NCBI GenBank assembly: GCA_037893245.1
Contig: JBAIAA010000751.1
Coordinates: 248,001-312,000, forward strand
Direction of reading: 5' to 3'
Source: Crossaster papposus
Lineage: Eukaryota; Echinodermata; Asteroidea; Velatida; Solasteridae
Length of the DNA: 64,000 nt
Shown: positions 1 through 10,393 of the stretch, piece after piece
Layout: the number at the start of each line of letters is the position of its first letter
How positions within the stretch are numbered: position 1 is the first letter of the stretch
Notes under the pieces: model-generated
What the model saw: only the letters and a program-made list of their open reading frames with translations
Told to the model about the DNA's origin: nothing
Database searches by the model: none
Position numbers and translations under genes: made by a program

Positions 1-2
1 CA

Positions 3-2267
3 TGCAGCGACGGAGGATTCCACCTCACAAAGTGGGTGAGCAACAAGAGGAAAGTTCTGGAGAACATTCCTAAAGAGGAACGAGGCAAAAACTTGAAAGA
101 CTTGAACATCGATGGTGAGAAAATGCCTGTCGAGAGAGCGCTTGGCATGATGTGGTCCATTGAAGATGATGAGTTCGGGTACAAAATAGAAGTGAAAGAT
201 AGAGCCCCGACGAGAAGAGGTATTTTATCTACCGTCAGTTCTGTCTTTGACCCCTTGGGATGTGTCTCGCCAGTTGTGCTTCCAGCCAAGCAATTATTGC
301 AAGCTGCATGTCGGATGAAGTTAGGATGGGATGAAGAAATTCCACCAGATCTGAGTAGAAAATGGCAGAATTGGCAGTTGGAGCTCCCAAAACTGGCGAA
401 GTTCAAGATGGCGAGATGCTTGAAGCCCAATGGATTCGAAGATCCAAAGTCAGTCACCTTGCACCACTTTGCTGATGCCAGTGAGCTGGGCTATGGCACC
501 ATATCCTATCTGAGGTTGGTGAATGATGAAGGAGAAGTAACGTGTTCATTTCTGATGAGTAAATCACGGGTCGCTCCACTCAAGCAGGTGACAATTCCAA
601 GAATGGAGCTAACAGCAGCTACAGTAGCAGTGAGGGTTGACCACATGATAAGGGAGGAGCTGGAGATCAACATAGAAGACACTTATTTCTGGACCGATAG
701 CATGTCTGTGCTATGGTATATCAACAATGGAACAACGAGATTCAAGACATTCGTTGCCAACAGGTTGGCAGTAATTGTTGACGGCTCCAGCCCAAAGCAA
801 TGGCGTCATATTGAGTCAGCGCTCAATCCTGCTGATGTATGTTCAAGGGGTAGGAAAGTTGAGCAATTCCTGCAGATGGATAATTGGACAAATGGCCCGG
901 AGTTTCTACTTCAGCCAGAAGATAAATGGCCCACAACACCAGTGCTACTAGGTGCAGTTGAAGCAGAGGCAGATCCTGAAATTAAGAAGTCTGTTCTTGC
1001 CTGCACCATCCAGCCAAGTGAGACAGCAAACAAGGGCCTTGATCAAATAATCGATCACTACTCAGACTGGGTCCGACTGAAAAAGGCAGTTTGCTGGTTG
1101 CTAAGATTCAGAAGATGGTTGAAATGCCAGTTTATGTCCCAGAAAGCTGACCAAACTCTGCAGGGTGAATTAACTCTGAAGGAACTACAAGCAGCAGAGA
1201 AGAAAATCTTGCAGCATGTTCAGAGCAAAGCATACGAGGATGAGATCAGAGCCCTAGCCCAGAATAAAGAAGATGGAGAAGGTAGCAGACCAAAGATTAG
1301 AGGAGTGAAGAAAACCAGTTCCATCTACAGAGTTGACCCAATTATACATGGAGAGCTTTTAAGAGTTGGAGGAAGGTTGAGCAGGGCCTCACTGCCAGTT
1401 GACGCTAAGCACCCAATCATCCTTCCCAAAGTCAGCCATGTGTCAACTTTGATCATCAGGCGTATTCACGAGACATCCGGGCACAGCGGACGGAACCATA
1501 TTCTTGCACGACTTCAACAGAAATATTGGATGTCTGGTGCGAACTCAGCCATCAGAAAAATAGTTGGCAAATGTGTGATGTGCAGACGCCATAGAGCCAA
1601 AGTCATGGAGCAAAAGATGGCAGACCTTCCTTCAGACAGAATTCAACCTGATGAACCCCCCTTCACCAGAGTAGGAATGGACTACTTTAGACCACTAGAG
1701 GTAAAAAGAGGTCGAAGTGTGCTAAAGCGGTATGGTGTGATCTTCACCTGTCTAGCTTTACGTGCTGTACACATTGAAAAGGCTGACTCCCTAGACACAG
1801 ACTCATGCATTGATGCTATCCGGCGATTCATTGCTCGACGGGGAAATGTGAAAGAGATGAGGTCTGACAACGGCACCAATCTCGTGGGTGCTGAAAGAGA
1901 ACTTAGAAAGGAAATCAACAACTGGAACCAGGCTCAACTGAACAACGCCTTATTGCAGAGGAACATTCAGTGGACCTTCAACCCACCTGGAGCGTCCCAT
2001 CATGGTGGGGTATGGGAAAGACAGATAAGAACAGTGAGAAAAGTGCTTTTCTCCCTAATGAAGCAGCAGACGCTGACTGATGAGAGCTTGCATACTCTAC
2101 TGTGTGAGGTAGAGAGTATCATCAACAGCAGACCCCTGACCAGGGTATCTGATGATGTGAACGACCTGGAAGCATTGACCCCAAATCATTTGCTTCTACT
2201 GAATTCTACCCCCCAGCTACCCCCAGTAGTCACCCAGGAGACTGACATCTACGCTCGCCGGAGATAG
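3..2267 (+). pseudogene. pol: BEL/Pao retrotransposon pol, 3' part (RT tail, RNase H, integrase)
   Basis: Reading is open from base 3, so the gene enters from outside the window; the first residues (GGFHLTKW) match the end of a Pao-type reverse transcriptase. Domains in order: RNase H-like, with acidic residues in FADASELGYG (nt 470-500), IPRMEL (595-611) and FWTDS (about 687-701); integrase zinc finger, with HETSGHSG (1465-1490) and CVMC (1572-1583); and integrase core with its D,D,E set in VGMDYF (1673-1690), SDNGTN (about 1863-1880) and GVWERQ (about 2008-2025). In BEL/Pao elements these enzymes copy the RNA and insert the cDNA. The frame stops at TAG 2265-2267, where the family normally continues, and the rest lies in another frame. 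This copy is therefore decayed at its C-terminus although the catalytic motifs look intact. Family assignment is sure; activity is unlikely. Confidence 0.93.
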
Positions 2268-2557
2268 CGACAAGTCCATACCTGTCTGATGTATTTTGGC
2301 GCAGATGGGTGAAAGAGTACTTACCACAGCTACAAGAGAGACAGAAGTGGGTGCGTCCTCAGCCTAACGTCTGTGTTGGAGATTTGGTGTTGGTGGTGGA
2401 TACGTCCGTGCCAAGGAATCTCTGGCTGCTTGGGAGAGTGGTGCGCACCATGCCAGACAAGGATGGATTAGTTCGAAGCGTGGAGGTGAAGACCAGAACG
2501 AATGTCTACACCAGGCCGATCACCAAGTTATGTTTGCTCTTGGAGGCGGACACTTGA
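2268..2557 (+). pseudogene. BEL/Pao pol C-terminal domain (DUF5641-like), out of frame
   Basis: Continues the pol gene in a different frame. Shifted residues FWRRWVKEYLPQLQER are the usual start of the DUF5641 domain that follows BEL/Pao integrases; GDLVLVVD and LWLLGRV further on are typical of the same domain. A nonsense codon plus a small indel between about 2265 and 2285 separates this part from the integrase. The open part starts with GTG at 2309 and no ATG is nearby, so it is a remnant of the polyprotein and not a gene of its own. It ends at TGA 2555-2557. Confidence 0.85.
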
Positions 2558-4273
2558 ACGCAGTTGTTTGTCAAGACGTATTGAAAGTTGTGCAACCCAT
2601 GCATCGCGATTCAAGTCTACAGGAGACTTTCATAGCAAAGATGAAAAGCCTTCTCTTTTGTAAATATGTTTGTGAGAGGTGCGAGCCAAGCGCCGCCTCA
2701 GTTTATTTTGGTGTTGTTACACCTTACCAGGAGCTTGATGTGATAGATGATATTGAAGCAAGATGATATTTGCAAAGCTCATGCCGAGGCTGCAGTTTAT
2801 TGTGATTTCAAATGAGGTGCGAGCCAAGCGCCGCCTCGACCTTTGAGCTTTGTGTGAAACATGCAAACAAATCCCGCAATGGAACCCTCAGCGAGTCAAA
2901 TTCATATTCGCAATTAAAAAATGAGAACAAGACATTGCAAAAGCCTGTTTCGAAGGATCAAGTTTTGAGTGTTATTCAGCTTTGAAATTGACATTAAAGT
3001 TGTTGGAGAGGAATGCAAACTCTGAACAGTGACATTTGCAGCTATTTTGTAAATTTACAAGGTTGAATTGTTGTGTCTGTGCTTTGACATGTAGATTTAT
3101 ATGTTTATATGATCACAAGTTGTAAGTACACATCATATTGCTTGATTTTAGATATTTAAGTTAGAAACTGAATGTCAGTGAGTGGTCATAGTTATGTTTT
3201 TGATTTGGGTAAAATTTAACCCATTGGCAGTTTGCAATATGTGAAAGGTTAAAAGGATTGTTTAGGTGCCTATATATAGTCTAATGATTAAGAGCTCAGT
3301 TTTACTAGATGTTTTGCAAAATTTCCATAAAATCTGTGTCATGTCTACTGTTAACAAGGTATTTGAATCTACATGTGACTAATTGTACAGTGGAAATTGT
3401 TGGCACAATGTTGTATGTGAATGAGCTGATGATTCATGTGATTTTAGTTCGGACGCATGTAAACCGAAGATTTTGTCCATTTAAAAGTTCTTTGTCTTAA
3501 GACATATTGATATCGAAGGCAATGTGCTTTTTTTAAAAACAAATGTTAATAGCTGAATTTTCAAGATTTATGTTGTCACTGTTACTTGAAAAAAAAAGGA
3601 ACATGTATCTAGTAGTAATGTAAGTTGTACACATTGTAAAGTTTCTGTATGTTCCCTTTATTACAAGTCGATTATGGAGTTGTATTTTAAAGACAGCTGT
3701 AGCAAGCAAATCATACATTGCAAATACATGTACATGATCAAATTTGGTTTATTAGTTAAAGTGCATTCAATTTCAGTTCCATGAAGTTTGATGAAAGTGC
3801 AAAAGGGTAATTGGTATAATCTTTTTAGTCATCTATTTTGTTAGCCTGTGACATACAGATGATGTCAAAATTAACCTCTCAGAATATGTTCAGTATACAG
3901 TGGTTACAAGTATTGAATAGTATAATATACATCTGCTAAGTTTGTATTTGTTTAAAACAAATTTCAGTTTTAGAATATGCCAAAAGACTACACATGGTTA
4001 GACATTTGTTTCATGCACATTTGCCATTAGTCTAAGTAAAAGTTTATCACCAGAGAATGGTGATTAAGTTCCAAATCTTAAAGGAAAAGTTGTTTAGAGT
4101 TTCTGCAGACTTGTTTGTAAAACTGCATTGTTTAAAGTGTTAAGCCAAGACGTTGTTCATGTTTATAATGTTAAATTGTTGTAAGCAAACAAGTTTACCA
4201 GTAGTTGTCTTAGAATTAGATTATGTTTAAAAGAGCCTAAAGAGGTAATTGTACCACAGGAGATTGTACAATT
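2558..4273 (+). other. BEL/Pao 3' non-coding part
   Basis: AT-rich sequence between the end of pol and the probable LTR. I see no open frame with recognisable protein. The only structure seen is a 24-bp direct repeat (GAGGTGCGAGCCAAGCGCCG plus CCTC) at 2676-2699 and 2814-2837. It probably belongs to the retroelement; a decayed env-like region cannot be excluded. Confidence 0.5.
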
Positions 4274-4285
4274 AAGGGGCCGGGA
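4274..4285 (+). other. Polypurine tract of the BEL/Pao element
   Basis: AAGGGGCCGGGA lies directly before TGTTAGTGCC. A purine run followed by TG is where plus-strand DNA synthesis begins and where the 3' LTR starts in LTR retroelements. Supported by position only, because the 5' LTR is outside the window. Confidence 0.45.
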
Positions 4286-4650
4286 TGTTAGTGCCAAATC
4301 AGTGCCCTAGTATAGTCATAGCGCCCTCTGTTGTTGGAAGAAATTGTGGTTATTATGATGGGATGGCACATGGCACGATTTTGACAGGACCGTGGAGGAC
4401 TTAAGTTTTTTCAACCTTTTTTAGACTTTCTCTGTGTGGATCTCGTAAGTGTAAGAGCATTTACAGTTGTGGAGATATTTAATAGAACACATGGACCTTG
4501 TTGAACTGTATATTGTGTGAGCTTGTGTTTGTGTATTAACGTTTAAAACCGGAGAAGATTTCAGCGTTGGAAACTTCATGAATAGGCCCAGTCCTGTCGC
4601 GTCGGTATGTTCAACTTCAGAACCAATAGAAGGGCCCATAAATAGGCAGC
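4286..4650 (+). mobile_element. Probable 3' LTR of the BEL/Pao element
   Basis: Begins TGTTAGTGCC right after the polypurine tract and runs for about 365 bp without coding sequence. The right edge is inferred from the start of the next repeat near 4651; CA at 4646-4648 could be the true end. With no second LTR in view the boundaries cannot be proven. Confidence 0.4.
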
Positions 4651-5060
4651 TATAGGTAGGATACACCATTTGCAGATGTTGAACATTTTTACTACTACAT
4701 TATTAAAAAATACTTATTTAAGTGTAAAAATTGATTGTAGATATCCAGCAAAATGATTGCGCTTAGATATCCTCTAATTGTTCCGAAAAATTAAATTTTA
4801 TCATGATTTTTTTTTTTTAATTAAACATTTTTTTAAACTATTAATGGCGGCGCTCGCAAAAAAAATCAACAACAACTTAAGAACCAATGCCCGACGCTGG
4901 TTGCAGACGAACACCGTTTGTCTAGCTTTCCTCAGCATCCATGATTGTCAAACTTTAACAGGCCAGTTAAATGATATTTACTATAAAATACAACGCCCAA
5001 ATCCATCCATTCATGATAATTCAAGCAATTACCAGTGGTGTATCCTACGGTACCTTTAAG
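4651..5060. mobile_element. Inverted-repeat MITE, family A, copy 1
   Basis: Left end GTAGGATACACCA (4655-4667) is the reverse complement of TGGTGTATCCTAC (5037-5049). The body matches 55691-56083, for example GATTGCGCT..AGATA, CTATAAAATACAAC and TCAAGCAATTACCA. Two copies with the same ends define a dispersed family; there is no coding sequence. Confidence 0.7.
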
Positions 5061-5357
5061 AGGAAATGGCCAAACATTTCCTTTCTCCTTTATTAACAGT
5101 TCTGAAAGTGGGAGTCGGACAACTTTTTAAAAACATGACTGATTCAAACCAGGCTGGTAATAATGGAATTGGGGAGTGCAAGGAAAAAAAAAGTTAAATC
5201 AAAAACTACAATGTATGCTAAAGTGAAGAATTGTTGTTGGACAAAATGCCAACCATTTGTCAAACCTTAAAATCATGCACTGTGATTGGACAATTTTTCG
5301 GGGTATTGGCATACTGGATCGGTCGATTTTTAGAGGGACTTGGGATGCACTGATTAT

Positions 5358-5388
<31 letters not shown>

Positions 5389-5577
5389 GAGAAAATACAA
5401 TAGACTTTCAATATTTGGTGGGGGAACACACTATGAACACCTATTAAAAAAAACCACTAACAATGAAAGTCCATTGTTAATTGGCACTAAATCCATTGTT
5501 ACCTGTTCACAGTGACATGCCCTCAAAGTTATGCCAATTAATAGTGTGGCACAAATAAGTACAATAAAGTGAAAACC
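5061..5577. other. Intergenic or intronic, no gene seen
   Basis: Contains a T homopolymer of about 28 bases at 5361-5388. Otherwise AT-rich with nothing recognisable. A 3' terminal exon of the minus-strand zinc-finger/recombinase gene could lie here, but no acceptor and frame stood out. Confidence 0.4.
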
Positions 5578-5668
5578 AAAGCTGTGTTCTCATTGGACTT
5601 TTTCTTGTCACCTTGTGCATTCAATATACTGAGAATTTTACCCAAAAGTCCAATGGGATCACAGCTTT
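5578..5668. repeat. Small foldback repeat (about 90 bp)
   Basis: Left arm AAAGCTGTGTTCTCATTGGA and the reverse complement of the right arm (AAAGCTGTGATCCCATTGGA) match at most positions over about 25 bp. The arms resemble the ends of the element at 61329-62103 (AAAGCCGTGTTCGCACTGGA), so this is probably a diverged short member of that family. Confidence 0.6.
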
Positions 5669-5694
5669 AAACATGAGCAAAAGGGTCAACTCAC

Positions 5695-5781
5695 CCAAAG
5701 GTGGTTCCGTGTGGCTGTGATGTGGCTGGTTGGATGCATCAGGCTCTCTCATATGCACTGTGGAGGCTGTGCTGGAAGGCT
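5695..5781 (-). CDS. Putative exon 4 of the zinc-finger/tyrosine-recombinase gene
   Basis: On the minus strand an acceptor (TCTAATCCTTTAG) precedes 5781 and a consensus donor (GTGAGT) follows 5695. The 87-bp exon enters and leaves in phase 1, matching the phase left by the exon at 6933-6989. It reads EPSSTASTV..REPDASNQPHHSH..PPLG, a Ser/Pro/His-rich low-complexity stretch of about 29 residues, likely disordered. No domain is recognisable. Support is splice-site quality and phase agreement only; the next exon toward the 3' end was not found. Confidence 0.45.
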
Positions 5782-5985
5782 CTAAAGGATTAGAAAACAA
5801 ATTCATATACCTTGGAGAGGATAGCTTCTGATTGGTCGAGACTCGATCACGTGGGGGGTGTATTACCATATAATAACAAACTGGCTTCAAGAACAAGCAA
5901 ATAAATGGCCCAAAACCAACATTGATCGAGCATCATGTAAGCCAATGATTGGGCAAAAAGCACATACAACAGACAACAGTCCTAC

Positions 5986-6223
5986 TTAACCAGTTCGCGC
6001 CGGATGACGTATATAAACACAAATTTTTCCCCAGAATCAAAATGAATGATGCATAAACACGCCACGAGCAAGGACGAAAATGTCTGTTAGCAGCGAGCAA
6101 GGCCGGAAATGCGTGGGTGTGCTGCACAGTACCATCGGCCTGAACCCACCTCGGATCGAGTTTCGTTAAAAATAATCCCGCGCCACGGCTTGGTGATGTC
6201 AAAATAATTCCGGCGCGAATATG
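5986..6223. mobile_element. TTAA-type MITE, diverged copy
   Basis: Starts TTAACCAGTTCGCGCCGG and ends near CAAAATAATTCCGGCGCGAA, with the family interior (GGCCTGAACCC, AATCCCGCGCC). Extra sequence sits in the middle and the right terminal CTGG-TTAA is lost. Same family as the palindromes in the GPCR array units. Confidence 0.6.
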
Positions 6224-6319
6224 GCCCCTCAACATTAACAAATATCGCCGAAAGAATTGTCACAAAATTTAGAGCTTTTTAACTGTTTATTTCGTTAAAA
6301 AGATATGTAATAATGACAA

Positions 6320-6505
6320 TAACAGTGTGAGGACCCGGTCTTCACTGCGTGATAATAACCGGGTTGGTGAATGACCGGGTTGGTGAATGACCGGGTTGGT
6401 GAATGACCGGGTTGGTGAATGACCGGGTTGGTGAATGACCAGGTTGGTGAATGACCAGGTTGGTGAATGACCGGGTTGGTGAATGACCGGGTTGGTGAAT
6501 GACCA
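6320..6505. repeat. 16-bp minisatellite inside a MITE end
   Basis: About nine tandem copies of CCGGGTTGGTGAATGA run from 6358 to 6505, some with CCAGG in place of CCGGG. The sequence just before it (AACAGTGTGAGGACCCGGTC, then TTCACTGCGTGATAAT) resembles the reverse complement of the right end of the hairpin element at 28215-28330. The array therefore looks like local amplification of that element's subterminal sequence. Frames reading SFTNLVIHQPGH are by-products. Confidence 0.85.
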
Positions 6506-6932
6506 CTGTAAATAGACCTCGCCTTTGGCTCGGTAAACTACCCAACTGTAATATCAAGAGTTTGTCAGATGACAAGATTTGAAGAGTAAGGCACTCAGAT
6601 ATTGGACAAATATTTATTGACAATGCAAAATACCACCAATTATCAGTTTTCCCAAAAAAATATCAGTGTCAGATCATTAAAGTTTTCAAAATTGTGTTTA
6701 TTCCAAGTTAGAAATTTTTAGAAAAAATGAACCAATAACTTAAAATACGTGAAAGATATTCAACACAAACTGCATTGGATAGATGATTGCTGCTTAATGT
6801 CATGATATAGTTTCTAAATGACACACTTATTTGCCCAACACTTTCTTAGTGAGTTTGATTCCTTACAAATTCATGTAAATTGGCAACAGTGGCCCAATTT
6901 GTAAATCTACAAAATAGGGAAATTATGCAAAC
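6506..6932. other. Intron sequence, nothing recognised
   Basis: AT-rich, lies between putative exons 3 and 4 of the minus-strand gene. No repeats or coding sequence noted. Confidence 0.4.
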
Positions 6933-6989
6933 CTTGCTGCTCATCATCAAAATCGTCATCAGAATCATCAGTCTCCGGAACAGCAAGGT
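6933..6989 (-). CDS. Putative exon 3 of the zinc-finger/tyrosine-recombinase gene
   Basis: The minus strand shows acceptor TTTTTGTTTCCAG before 6989 and a weaker donor GTTTGC after 6933. The 57-bp exon is phase 1 to phase 1, so it joins exon 2 (ending in phase 1) without breaking the frame. It encodes LAVPETDDSDDDFDDEQQ, a strongly acidic segment. An acidic tail after the recombinase domain is plausible but not a family signature. The short length makes this a moderate call. Confidence 0.5.
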
Positions 6990-7072
6990 CTGGAAACAAA
7001 AACATGTAATGCGATTGGTCGATCCATGGCAACAACAGTGTGATATCACACTTTATACAACACCTAAATAAA

Positions 7073-7488
7073 TGTGACCTGGCACCACGAAATGAGCGGA
7101 AAGTTGCACATGGCCAAAACGAGTTATTGGCCGAAACGTCAATTTTTCAAGTGGGAGGTCGGTTTCGAGTTGGTAATGTTTTTACATACAAAACACCCTT
7201 CTTTATCATATCCCAAAATTTTATAGCTCAATTAAAACTCTAAGTGTGTTTTTTGGTGGCTGAATTGCACTGAGTGATAGTATAGTTGGCACGGTTCACA
7301 GACTTTGAACTCCGTTTTCTCAAAACATGGGAGCATGACTTCAGCAATTTCAAACGAGTATAGCGGCGGCTAGGAATAAGCTACAGCAACACATCATTTG
7401 AAAGCTTACGACTTCTTCTTTCGAGAAAGTAATAATGTCAATTTTGTTATTTTGCGACTTTCCACCCATTTCGTGGTGCCAGGTCACA
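7073..7488. mobile_element. MITE with about 35-bp terminal inverted repeats
   Basis: Left end TGTGACCTGGCACCACGAAA (7073-7092) is repeated inverted at the right end (TTTCGTGGTGCCAGGTCACA, 7469-7488), and similarity extends inward through GGAAAGT. About 416 bp, non-coding, inside an intron of the minus-strand gene. Confidence 0.8.
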
Positions 7489-7645
7489 AATCTCCTATTT
7501 GTTCCATCGCACGACACACGGCCGCACACACAAACAAGTTTCATTCAATGGTTTCATTCAAACGGTGAATAGTTCTACATTTATTGCACGGTAGAGCTTT
7601 GACCAATCAGATGGCTAAGATTTATTCAGGCATTGTATAAAACAA

Positions 7646-7797
7646 ATAATGAATGTTTCACGTTCGTGGATGGAAAGAATAATTTCATTTGGTGACAGAT
7701 GGAAAGTTCCATTCCACTTGGCTTTGGACAAAGAATATTCCATCTGTCACCTCGGAAAATTATTCTTGCCATCGCACTCACAAACATTCATTAATTG
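7646..7797. repeat. Long imperfect hairpin (about 150 bp)
   Basis: AATGAATGTTT..GATGG.AAGAATAAT on the left pairs with ATTATTCTTGCCATCGC..AAACATTCATT on the right. The arms also share GGTGACAGATGGAA with TTCCATCTGTCACC near the centre. The two arms pair through most of the length, leaving a short GC-poor loop. Either a foldback transposon or a transcribed hairpin. Confidence 0.7.
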
Positions 7798-8357
7798 TAA
7801 AAAATTGCACAACCTACATGTATATCGCACTCCGTGTGTTGCACTGTTAACTCCACATATTGCGCAATACGCAAAACACAGTGCTGCTCAATCATTGGGA
7901 ATTTAAAAGCTGCGCGTTTACAACCTATAAGGATCGTCACATTCTCCGAACTCTTATCGATGCACACGTGTGGTACATGTACATGTATTCTGGTTTTGCG
8001 CACAGTCCGTGTTCCATATTTACTGAGTCTCAAGTTTGCTTGAAAATAAATGTATTACCCCATTCGCACTCGTACTCGTACTCGTGGAACGTGGAAATTG
8101 TAGTGTAATGTTAAACTTTATGGTATATGGAACACAGACGCACTACATATAATATTGAATGGCTTTGTGAGGGATACGAGAATATATTGCTCTAACTATA
8201 ACAATATTGCACGAGTCCCCCGAAAAAAAAGCCATCTAATATTATTGTTGTTATTTATATCAGACTGAAGACTTGATCAAAGCAAAATTAATTAACGATG
8301 AATTTCTGTACGAATACTTTTCAATGACGCGCTTTTTTGTTGTAACGTTAAGTTACA
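7798..8357. other. Intron sequence, nothing recognised
   Basis: No convincing gene or repeat. Short overlapping frames on both strands here lack any protein signature. Confidence 0.35.
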
Positions 8358-8472
8358 GTTCTGCTTTTCTCATAAAGTTCGGCTTTTCTCATAAAGTTCG
8401 GCTTTTCTCATAAAGTTCGGCTTTTCTCATAAAGTTCCGCTTTTCTCATAAAGTTCCGCTTTTCTCATAAAA
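8358..8472. repeat. 19-bp minisatellite, about six copies
   Basis: Tandem units of AGTTCGGCTTTTCTCATAA; later units carry CCGC for CGGC. Located in an intron of the minus-strand gene. Confidence 0.9.
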
Positions 8473-8584
8473 CTTGAACAAACTTAAGAGCATTTTAAAG
8501 TTGATTTGTTTTCTCTGTCAGGTAGGCTCTCAACATATTTACTGCCCGTTTTGCTGCCATCTGGGTAGTGGGTACTTTGTATCG

Positions 8585-8902
8585 CCCCTTTTCACACTAG
8601 AGCCTCTCGACCCGGGTTGAACTCAACCCTGGGCCAACCCGCTGCTGCCCTGAGTAGAGATTTGATTTTTCAATCTGTGTTTAACCATTTGAGCTTATTT
8701 CGCTTAGTCTCAACTATTTTGAACCTGGGCGAGGCTTTCAACCTGGGTTGAACATCTCAACCCTGGTTCAGAGCAGGGTTGAATTCAACCCGGGTTGAAA
8801 TTAATCTTGAGGTTGACGCAACGTTGACATTTTTTCAAGTGTGAACTGCTCCATGTTTTTAACCCTGTGACAATCTCGAGATTTGTCTAGTGTGAAAAGG
8901 GC
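8585..8902. mobile_element. MITE with CCCTTTTCACACTAG ends
   Basis: CCCCTTTTCACACTAGAG at the left is answered by GTCTAGTGTGAAAAGGG at the right. The interior is rich in AACCCGGGTTGAA-like blocks in both orientations. About 318 bp, no coding sequence. Confidence 0.8.
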
Positions 8903-9112
8903 TGTGCGAGTGTCAATAATACCATGACATAGACTCTTTTTTTTTTGCTTTTCATTTTTGGCATGGCATTTTCATTAGGTGTTTTAAAACCCCATGAAAC
9001 ATCTACTGTACATTATTGTAAGTACATGTTTGTTTTGTAATGGGATTTTGTTTTTGACAGCAGTGTGAACCTAATGTACAGGTGATTATCTAAAGCTTGA
9101 TTATGTCTCACA

Positions 9113-9502
9113 TTTGTGATGCGATCAAGCAAAATCAGTCTGAAGTAGGCATTGGTCATTTTGGGGATTTTTACATATTCTTTTGTAGCGTACTTTAGGA
9201 TCCATTTCAGTTAAAACACCATGTAAATACGACCTTTGGTTAAAAAATTACAACCATTTTAACCCAGCACGTTAAAAATAAAGAAACTGAGAAAATCATG
9301 TTTTTGTATCACTTCCCTTCTGAATTTGGTTAAAAGAGTATTTTCATGTAAAAGAAAAATATTTGTCCCTTCTGTATTTTTTAAAAAGTCAATTTTGATT
9401 TGTCCACCCATACGAACATACAATGTACAAAGTATTTTGGTCCGATCTCAAAACAAGAATTGCCGAGTTCCCGACTGATTTTGCTTGATCGCATCACATT
9501 TG
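9113..9502. mobile_element. MITE with TGTGATGCGATCAAGC ends
   Basis: TGTGATGCGATCAAGCAAAA (9115-9134) occurs inverted at the right end (TTTTGCTTGATCGCATCACA, 9479-9498), extended by TCAGTC on both sides. About 390 bp, non-coding, intronic. Confidence 0.85.
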
Positions 9503-9614
9503 AATAGGAGGGACAAATTTACAAAGCATTGTACCGGTAGTTGTCTGTGGTTATCCACTTTTGGGGGTAGATTTGGATTGAATTGTTATTGGCTTTAATA
9601 TATTTCATACGTAC

Positions 9615-10177
9615 CTTCAAGTTCCATTTCATCTAATGACTTCCCGACAAATTGACCAGCGTCACCCGTGTCAATTGCTAGGAGCAGTTTAGCAACCTTT
9701 GTGAGCTCAACAGTGGGTGAAGAGAGCTCGTAGAAATCCCTGTGGACTTGGAGGCTCTGACCCAGATGATCCGCCAACCAGTCTAGCTGAGGTTCCTTGA
9801 GAATCAGTATTTGACTGATGGTGGCAGTGTACTTTCGAACCCTTGTTGTACAAAGCAGATGTGGCTTCTGGAGCTCGGCCTCTTGAGCGAGTTGCCGCAG
9901 GCAGTCGCAAGCTTGTAAATTACTGCTGCACCCAGGTCTGGCGAAGAAGTACTGATTGTCATTTGTCACCCCGCAAACAAGACGGCAGGACACAAGCTGA
10001 TCCATGGCCTGCTTGGCTTCAGGTGGAATGAGAACGGGTACTCTTCTTCCCTTCTTACCACGAGTGTAAACCATGTCCAACTCATTGATGAGGTGACGTT
10101 CAAGTGTGGATAAGTACTTCTTGATGTCACTGATGCTAGAAGTGTTCCAATTAGGACGACTTGCGTAGCATTGGAGT
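9615..10177 (-). CDS. Exon 2: tyrosine-recombinase-like catalytic domain
   Basis: The minus strand shows acceptor TTGTTCTTTTAG before 10177 and donor GTACGT after 9615, and joins exon 1 in frame (HL|SLQCYASRP). The protein reads YTRGKKGRRVPVLI, QYFFARPG, TTRVRKYTATISQ, DWLADHLGQSLQVHRDFYEL. This order matches the C-terminal half of tyrosine recombinases: basic beta-hairpin lysine, the R of box II (RKYTAT aligns with RHTFAT), the LGH motif and a tyrosine about ten residues later (DFY). Here the LGH histidine is Gln (LGQS) and the first box II histidine is Thr. Such domains occur in Crypton-type elements and in uncharacterised animal zinc-finger proteins. Family membership is well supported; strand-exchange activity is doubtful. 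Confidence 0.8.
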
Positions 10178-10393
10178 CTAAAAGAACAAGATAAGAAAAT
10201 TAGTCAAGGTTCTCTGTGAATTAAATAGTACAAATATAATATAACACAAACTTTGGGGCTTATTGTAGTAGTTGTACTTTGCCATGTGAAAATTTGGAGT
10301 CATATTAAACTATAAATTACATATTGAATGCTATAAACCACTGATTGACTAATTCTCCCCCCCCCCCCCCCCCCCCCCCCCCTCACTACTTAC
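10178..10393. other. Intron between exons 1 and 2, with a 26-bp C homopolymer
   Basis: Short intron of the minus-strand gene; GTAAGT and TTTTAG ends are both visible. It contains 26 consecutive C on the plus strand at 10357-10382, only about ten bases from the donor. G-tracts in that position on the transcript can affect donor use. Confidence 0.8.

Noticed and set aside
2530..2766. Possible env-like ORF after BEL pol
   Set aside because: 79 codons without signal peptide, transmembrane segment or cysteine pattern.
5199..5429. Lysine-run protein on the minus strand
   Set aside because: The run is the T homopolymer read backwards; no other coding evidence.
6355..6505. CRISPR-like array
   Set aside because: Units are directly adjacent without spacers, in animal DNA; a minisatellite.
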